Of a stretch of DNA of 64,000 nucleotides, positions 60,482 through 64,000 are shown in pieces. The DNA is taken from NCBI GenBank assembly GCA_017642695.1, contig JAEPQD010000001.1:699301-763300 (forward strand), read 5' to 3'. This DNA is from Parvibaculum sp. Lineage in GTDB: Bacteria; Pseudomonadota; Alphaproteobacteria; Parvibaculales; Parvibaculaceae. A program made the translations under genes and the position numbers. Numbering within the stretch: the stretch's first letter is position 1; each line of letters opens with the position of its first letter. The notes beneath the pieces are model-generated. The model searched no databases, was not told where the DNA came from, and saw nothing but the letters and a program-made list of their open reading frames with translations.

Positions 60482-60499
60482 ATTGGTCGTATGACCAAT
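60482..60499. promoter_or_regulatory. TetR operator between reductase and tetR genes
   Basis: ATTGGTC-GTAT-GACCAAT, a perfect 7-bp palindrome in the 89-base divergent gap. The core TTGGTC-N4-GACCA(A/G) recurs at 61823-61838 and 61874-61891. Confidence 0.75.
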
Positions 60500-60536
60500 T
60501 TTGTCAATACCCGGCCGCGGGGTTAGTCTCCGTCTC

Positions 60537-61160
60537 ATGAAAACCGCTCAGCAAACAACGCCCGCGGCACCGCCGACGGAAAAGGGTGCAAACCGCCGCG
60601 AGGAAATTCTCGAAGCCGCTTCCGCTCTGCTGCTGGAAGACGGCTATGCGGCCTTCTCCGCGCGCGGCGTCGCCGCGCGCGCGGGGCTGCGACTCAGCCA
60701 TGTGCAGTACTATTTTGCCAGCCCCGCCGCGATCCTGGCGGAGCTGCTGGAGCGTTTTGTGCGCCGCTATGGCGACGAGATCTTGGCGCGTTTCGGAGCG
60801 GGCAGCGGAACGGGCGAGGAGCGTCTTTATCGCGCGCTCGACTTTCTCCTGAACGACGAGGCTTACCGCCGGGACTGCGGCATCTTCATGATCGAGGTTG
60901 CGGGTTTCGCCGCGCGCAACGCGGTGATCGCGGCTGCGCTCGAGCGCTATTACGATGTCTATTTCGACCTCTTCTCCGGCATTGTGAAAACGCTCAATCC
61001 GTCTCTCGCGCCCCGGGCGCGGGCGCGCCGTGCGCGGCAATGTGTGGCGCTTATCGAGGGAATGTCGATGACGCGCCCGCATATGGGGCCGAAGGGTGAG
61101 GCTGATTTCAGTGCCCGGGAAGCGGCGCGCGCGATCATGCGTCTCGTCGCAGGCGAATGA
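60537..61160 (+). CDS. TetR-family regulator of the TTGGTC regulon
   Basis: 207 aa. HTH: FSARGVAARAGLRLSHVQYY, followed by FASPAAILAELLERFVRRYG; the ligand domain is helical with AGFAARNAVIAAALERYYDV. Palindromic sites upstream of this gene and beside the GNAT and PAS genes indicate that it controls itself, the reductase-like gene, and both of those genes. The effector is unknown. Confidence 0.92.
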   Translation: MKTAQQTTPAAPPTEKGANRREEILEAASALLLEDGYAAFSARGVAARAGLRLSHVQYYFASPAAILAELLERFVRRYGDEILARFGAGSGTGEERLYRALDFLLNDEAYRRDCGIFMIEVAGFAARNAVIAAALERYYDVYFDLFSGIVKTLNPSLAPRARARRARQCVALIEGMSMTRPHMGPKGEADFSAREAARAIMRLVAGE

Positions 61161-61163
61161 ACC

Positions 61164-61805
61164 CTAAAGCCTGAGCATCATCCGCAGCTCCATTGCGAGC
61201 CCGTGCTCTCGGCAGGGAATGGGCGTCACCGTTTCCGCCATCGGCTCGAAACCCATCGCCCTGTAGAGTCCCACGGCCGGGTTGTCGGACATCACGTCGA
61301 GATGAACGCGGGAATAGCTCCGGGCACGCGCTCGCTCGATTTCATGCTCGATGAGCGCGCGCCCGGCGCCGCGTCCGCGTGCTGTCTCCGGCACGGAAAC
61401 GACGAGGATGTAGCTGCAATCTTCCGGCACATGCGGGTTCATGAAGCTTGCGATCTCCGCCCGCTCCGCCAGAGCGCCGATCTCGGCTTCCCCGATCCCT
61501 CCGTCCTCGGCGAGACCCTGTGCAACCGGCCAGACGCCGTCCTTCAGCCGGTAGTGCTCGGGTCCGTCATGCGAAATGAGCACGCCGCGAAAGGCGCCGT
61601 CCTCGAAGGCGAGCGCCGCTTGCTCATGCGAGAAGAAATTCGCGGGCGCCTTCCATGCTGCGTCGATGAAGCCGTCGAAAAGGGGGCCGCGTCCCCCGAA
61701 AATGTAGCTGTAGGAGGCGGGGCCGGTCGCGAAGACGAGTTCCGGAATCCGTTCCGCATGTGTCTCCGCAAGGTGCTTCTCCACGCGCGCGATCTCGATG
61801 CCCAT
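61164..61805 (-). CDS. GNAT family N-acetyltransferase
   Basis: 213 aa. Acetyl-CoA loop VPETARGRGAGRALIEHEIE (R/QxxGxG/A form) and the last strand VHLDVMSDNPAVGLYRAMGF. Target unknown. It is convergent with the TetR gene (3-base gap). Two copies of the TTGGTC operator lie just upstream, so it is in that regulon. Confidence 0.9.
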   Translation of the reverse strand: MGIEIARVEKHLAETHAERIPELVFATGPASYSYIFGGRGPLFDGFIDAAWKAPANFFSHEQAALAFEDGAFRGVLISHDGPEHYRLKDGVWPVAQGLAEDGGIGEAEIGALAERAEIASFMNPHVPEDCSYILVVSVPETARGRGAGRALIEHEIERARARSYSRVHLDVMSDNPAVGLYRAMGFEPMAETVTPIPCREHGLAMELRMMLRL

Positions 61806-61822
61806 CTGCTTCTCCCGGGATG

Positions 61823-61838
61823 TTGGTCTATCGACCAG
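61823..61838. promoter_or_regulatory. TetR operator copy next to the GNAT gene
   Basis: TTGGTC-TATC-GACCAG, 17 bases upstream of the GNAT ATG; same core as the site before tetR, with one mismatch in the right arm. Confidence 0.65.
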
Positions 61839-61873
61839 TTTTTCGCACGGGAAGGAGGAGGTGGCAATCTATT

Positions 61874-61891
61874 TTTGGTCTATTGACCAAA
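61874..61891. promoter_or_regulatory. TetR operator copy in the GNAT-PAS divergent region
   Basis: TTTGGTC-TATT-GACCAAA, a perfect 7-bp palindrome 51 bases from the previous copy. Confidence 0.72.
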
Positions 61892-62000
61892 TAAGGGGAG
61901 GCAACGCCCCGCTTGGCGGCCGTCCAGGATTGGCATATAGGAGGAGGCCCCCGGAAATCCGTCCGCCCCTCTGGGGCATGGCTTGAGAGTTCTGCGTTCC

Positions 62001-62501
62001 ATGTCGGAGCCCCTGCGGCTTGCGCCCCTCGACCTCTTTATCGACCCGCTCCTGTCGTTCCAGGACGGGCGTCTCCGCGAGATGCTCGCCTATTGGGAAG
62101 GCAAGCGCGCGGGCCGGGCGTTTCCGGCGCGCGCCGATGTCAGCCCCGCCGACATCGTGAGCCATCTGCCTTCGCTGTTTCTGATCGATGTCGTACCGCC
62201 GGCGCTGGGGCTCGCCGATTTCCGGGTCCGGCTCATGGGCACCGCTCTCAACGATCTCTTCGCCCGCGATTTCACCGGCCGCTCGCTCGAAACCGAGCTG
62301 TCGTCGAAATCTGCGGCCGCCGTCGGCAAGGTTTTTGGCATTGTCTGCCAGTTGCGCCGTCCGCTCAGGCTTCATGGCAAGGCTGTTTTCGCGAAAGCGA
62401 ATCCTGCGACAGCGGTCGAAGCCGTACTCATGCCGCTCACCACGGGCAGTGGCTCTGTCGATATGGTGATGGGTGAACTTGTGAAGCGCGCTTCCGCCTA
62501 G
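62001..62501 (+). CDS. PAS-domain protein (PAS_5 type)
   Basis: 166 aa cytosolic. Residues ~15-150 fit the PAS_5 family: LLSFQDGRLREMLAYWEGKR, SLFLIDVVPPALGLADFRVR, LMGTALNDLFARDFTGRSLE. No effector domain is attached. It may sense a small ligand or redox state for another protein. ATG at 62001 is chosen; a TTG at 61983 would add six residues. It is divergent from the GNAT gene across the operators. Confidence 0.8.
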   Translation: MSEPLRLAPLDLFIDPLLSFQDGRLREMLAYWEGKRAGRAFPARADVSPADIVSHLPSLFLIDVVPPALGLADFRVRLMGTALNDLFARDFTGRSLETELSSKSAAAVGKVFGIVCQLRRPLRLHGKAVFAKANPATAVEAVLMPLTTGSGSVDMVMGELVKRASA

Positions 62502-62525
62502 CCGCCCCGATCTGGCATCCCCGAG

Positions 62526-63527
62526 CTAGTGCGACGTCAGCTGCAGGAACACGTCCTCGAGATCCGATTCCGCAGTGGAAATGTCGACGATTTCCATGCC
62601 GCCCGCGCTGAGGGCACCGAGGATCGACATCGCGCTGGTCTCGGCCGGGTTGTACTGCACCTCGATGGCGCCGTCCGGCCGAAGTTCGGCCTTCATGTTC
62701 TCCAGCGCGGCCGGCAGCACCGTCGCCGGAGTCGCAGGCCGCACGATCAGCTGTTTCTCGCTGATGCGGGCGAGCAGCGTTTCCTTCGGCTCGCAGGCCA
62801 CCACCTCGCCCTTGTCGATGATTGCGATCGTATCGCAGAGCGCTTCCGCTTCCTCGAGGTAGTGCGTCGTGAGCACGATGGTCGTGCCACGATCGTGCAG
62901 CCCCTTCACATAGTCCCAGAGCTGGCGGCGCAGCTCGATATCGACGCCCGCCGTCGGTTCATCGAGGATCAGCACCGGGGGGTTGTGCACCATTGCCTTG
63001 GCCACGAGGAGCCTGCGTCGCATGCCGCCCGACAGCGTGCGGGCGTAGGCGTCCGCCTTGTCGTCGAGCCCCATGGCTTTGAGGATTTCCATCGTCCGCC
63101 GCTCGCGCTTCGGCACGCCGTAGAGCCCGGCCTGCATCTCCATCACCTCGGCGGGTGTGAAGAACGGATCGATGTTGAGTTCCTGAGGGACGACGCCGAT
63201 GGAGGCGCGTGCCTGGCGCGGGTTCACATCCGTATCGAAGCCCCAGATCGAGGCGGAGCCGGATGTTTTCAGCACAAGCCCGGCCAGAATGTTGATGAAG
63301 GTCGACTTGCCCGCGCCATTCGGTCCGAGCAGCGCGAAAATCGAGCCGCGCGGCACTGCGAGATCGATTCCCTTCAGCGCCTCCTTGGCAGGCTGGGTTC
63401 CGCTAGCCTTGTAGACCTTCCGGAGTGCCCGCGCCTCGATGGCGCAGCCGTTCGCGCCGCTCGGTGCCGGTTCACCCGGCACACGCGCGTCATATGTATT
63501 GTCCTCGTCGGCGAGCGTATGGGCCAT
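62526..63527 (-). CDS. ABC transporter ATP-binding protein (drug/Nod-type exporter)
   Basis: 333 aa. Walker A GPNGAGKST, Q-loop VVPQELNID, signature LSGGMRRRL, Walker B LILDEPTAGVD, H-loop TTHYLEEAE. A C-terminal extension of ~90 residues ends DLEDVFLQLT, typical of DrrA/CcmA-like exporters. Its permease is not in the window; it may lie elsewhere. Start at 63527. It is divergent from polA. Confidence 0.93.
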   Translation of the reverse strand: MAHTLADEDNTYDARVPGEPAPSGANGCAIEARALRKVYKASGTQPAKEALKGIDLAVPRGSIFALLGPNGAGKSTFINILAGLVLKTSGSASIWGFDTDVNPRQARASIGVVPQELNIDPFFTPAEVMEMQAGLYGVPKRERRTMEILKAMGLDDKADAYARTLSGGMRRRLLVAKAMVHNPPVLILDEPTAGVDIELRRQLWDYVKGLHDRGTTIVLTTHYLEEAEALCDTIAIIDKGEVVACEPKETLLARISEKQLIVRPATPATVLPAALENMKAELRPDGAIEVQYNPAETSAMSILGALSAGGMEIVDISTAESDLEDVFLQLTSH

Positions 63528-63661
63528 GAGCGGGCTCTTTTCGTTGAAGCGGGTCGGAAGGTCCGGCGGGTTCTTTTTTGACGCGCGGGACGCGCTATAG
63601 TGGCGACCCGGCGAGGCAGGGCAATATAGAAGACCCCCGATAGATAGGAAAGGTGAGGCGC

Positions 63662-64000
63662 GTGGCAAGCGGCAAGGCGCAAAAGAAAGCACCGGCGAAA
63701 AAGGCGCCTGCGAAATCCGGATCGGCAGGGAAACCGCTGAAAAATGGCGATCATCTCTTCCTGGTCGACGGTTCGGGCTACATTTTCCGTGCCTATCACG
63801 CGTTGCCGCCCCTGACGCGGAAGTCCGACGGATTGCCGATTGGCGCCGTCGCGGGCTTCTGCAACATGCTCTACAAGCTCATCGAGGATACGAAGGACGA
63901 ATTCGAGCCGACCCATCTTGCCGTCATCTTCGACGCCTCTTCCAAGACCTTCCGCAACGACATCTATCCCGAATACAAGGCGAACCGACTCGCGCCGCCT
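63662..64000 (+). CDS. polA: DNA polymerase I, 5' part
   Basis: The first 113 codons only; the gene runs out of the window. A basic Ala/Lys-rich tail (KAQKKAPAKKAPAKSGSAG), not usual in E. coli PolA, precedes the 5'-3' exonuclease start HLFLVDGSGYIFRAYHALPP. Then come VAGFCNMLYKLI and HLAVIFDASSKTFRNDIYPE. GTG at 63662 has GGTGAGG upstream; GTG at 63653 is the alternative. The enzyme fills gaps and removes primers. Confidence 0.93.
   Translation, partial: MASGKAQKKAPAKKAPAKSGSAGKPLKNGDHLFLVDGSGYIFRAYHALPPLTRKSDGLPIGAVAGFCNMLYKLIEDTKDEFEPTHLAVIFDASSKTFRNDIYPEYKANRLAPP

Overview
The window is high-GC DNA, apart from a few AT-richer intergenic patches. Its gene content is typical of an alphaproteobacterium: a PhyR/NepR/EcfG general stress response, a CpaB-type Tad pilus locus, single-domain response regulators, an HRXXN-type histidine kinase, MgtC and a DUF1302 outer-membrane protein. 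The mix of cytochrome P450, alcohol and aldehyde dehydrogenases, thiolase and DUF1302 protein suggests an environmental hydrocarbon or lipid degrader. A Parvibaculum-like member of the Hyphomicrobiales would fit, but that assignment is inference.

Layout. 0-9 kb: the end of an unrecognised Gly/Glu-rich protein, biotin genes bioF-bioD, two small membrane proteins, an alkylation-repair pair (Ada/AlkA fusion plus separate methyltransferase), an MFS transporter, an alcohol dehydrogenase and a PstS-like periplasmic protein. 9-15 kb: a phosphate-type porin with a Pho box, a TonB-dependent receptor and a hydrolase-OsmC fusion. 15-23 kb: the general stress response locus. PhyR is flanked by two NepR genes; EcfG and an HRXXN kinase with a degenerate ATPase domain lie beside them. 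At least six EcfG-type promoters (GGAAC-N16/17-(C)GTT) precede small stress genes: PRC-barrel, CsbD-like, entericidin, DUF3309, nepR, and a candidate C-rich-loop small RNA resembling GsrN. 23-26 kb: MOSC protein, an orphan IS1595-type zinc ribbon, a DUF5330 protein and two receiver proteins.

26-43 kb: a Tad pilus region. tadG lies on the minus strand; on the plus strand run cpaB, cpaC, cpaE, cpaF, tadB, tadC, tadD, a lipoprotein, flp and tadE, then a histidine kinase facing an OmpR-type regulator. Between tadG and cpaB sit a repeat-bearing lipoprotein and a TpsB-type outer-membrane translocator. 43-53 kb: a P450, a PF10118-type metal-dependent hydrolase, an AraC regulator, two more lipoproteins of the same repeat family (one with an 81-bp tandem repeat) and the DUF1302 barrel.

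53-64 kb: TetR / alcohol dehydrogenase / thiolase / MerR / aldehyde dehydrogenase, a catabolic group; then DUF454, tRNA-Arg(CCG), a stand-alone di-iron-type MBL protein, and a TetR with palindromic operators repeated at two divergent promoters. An ABC ATPase and the 5' end of polA close the window.

The strongest leads are the EcfG regulon around the stress locus with its candidate antisense-type small RNA, and the family of three repeat lipoproteins, two of which sit directly beside outer-membrane beta-barrel genes. No rRNA, CRISPR array, complete insertion sequence or replication origin was seen.
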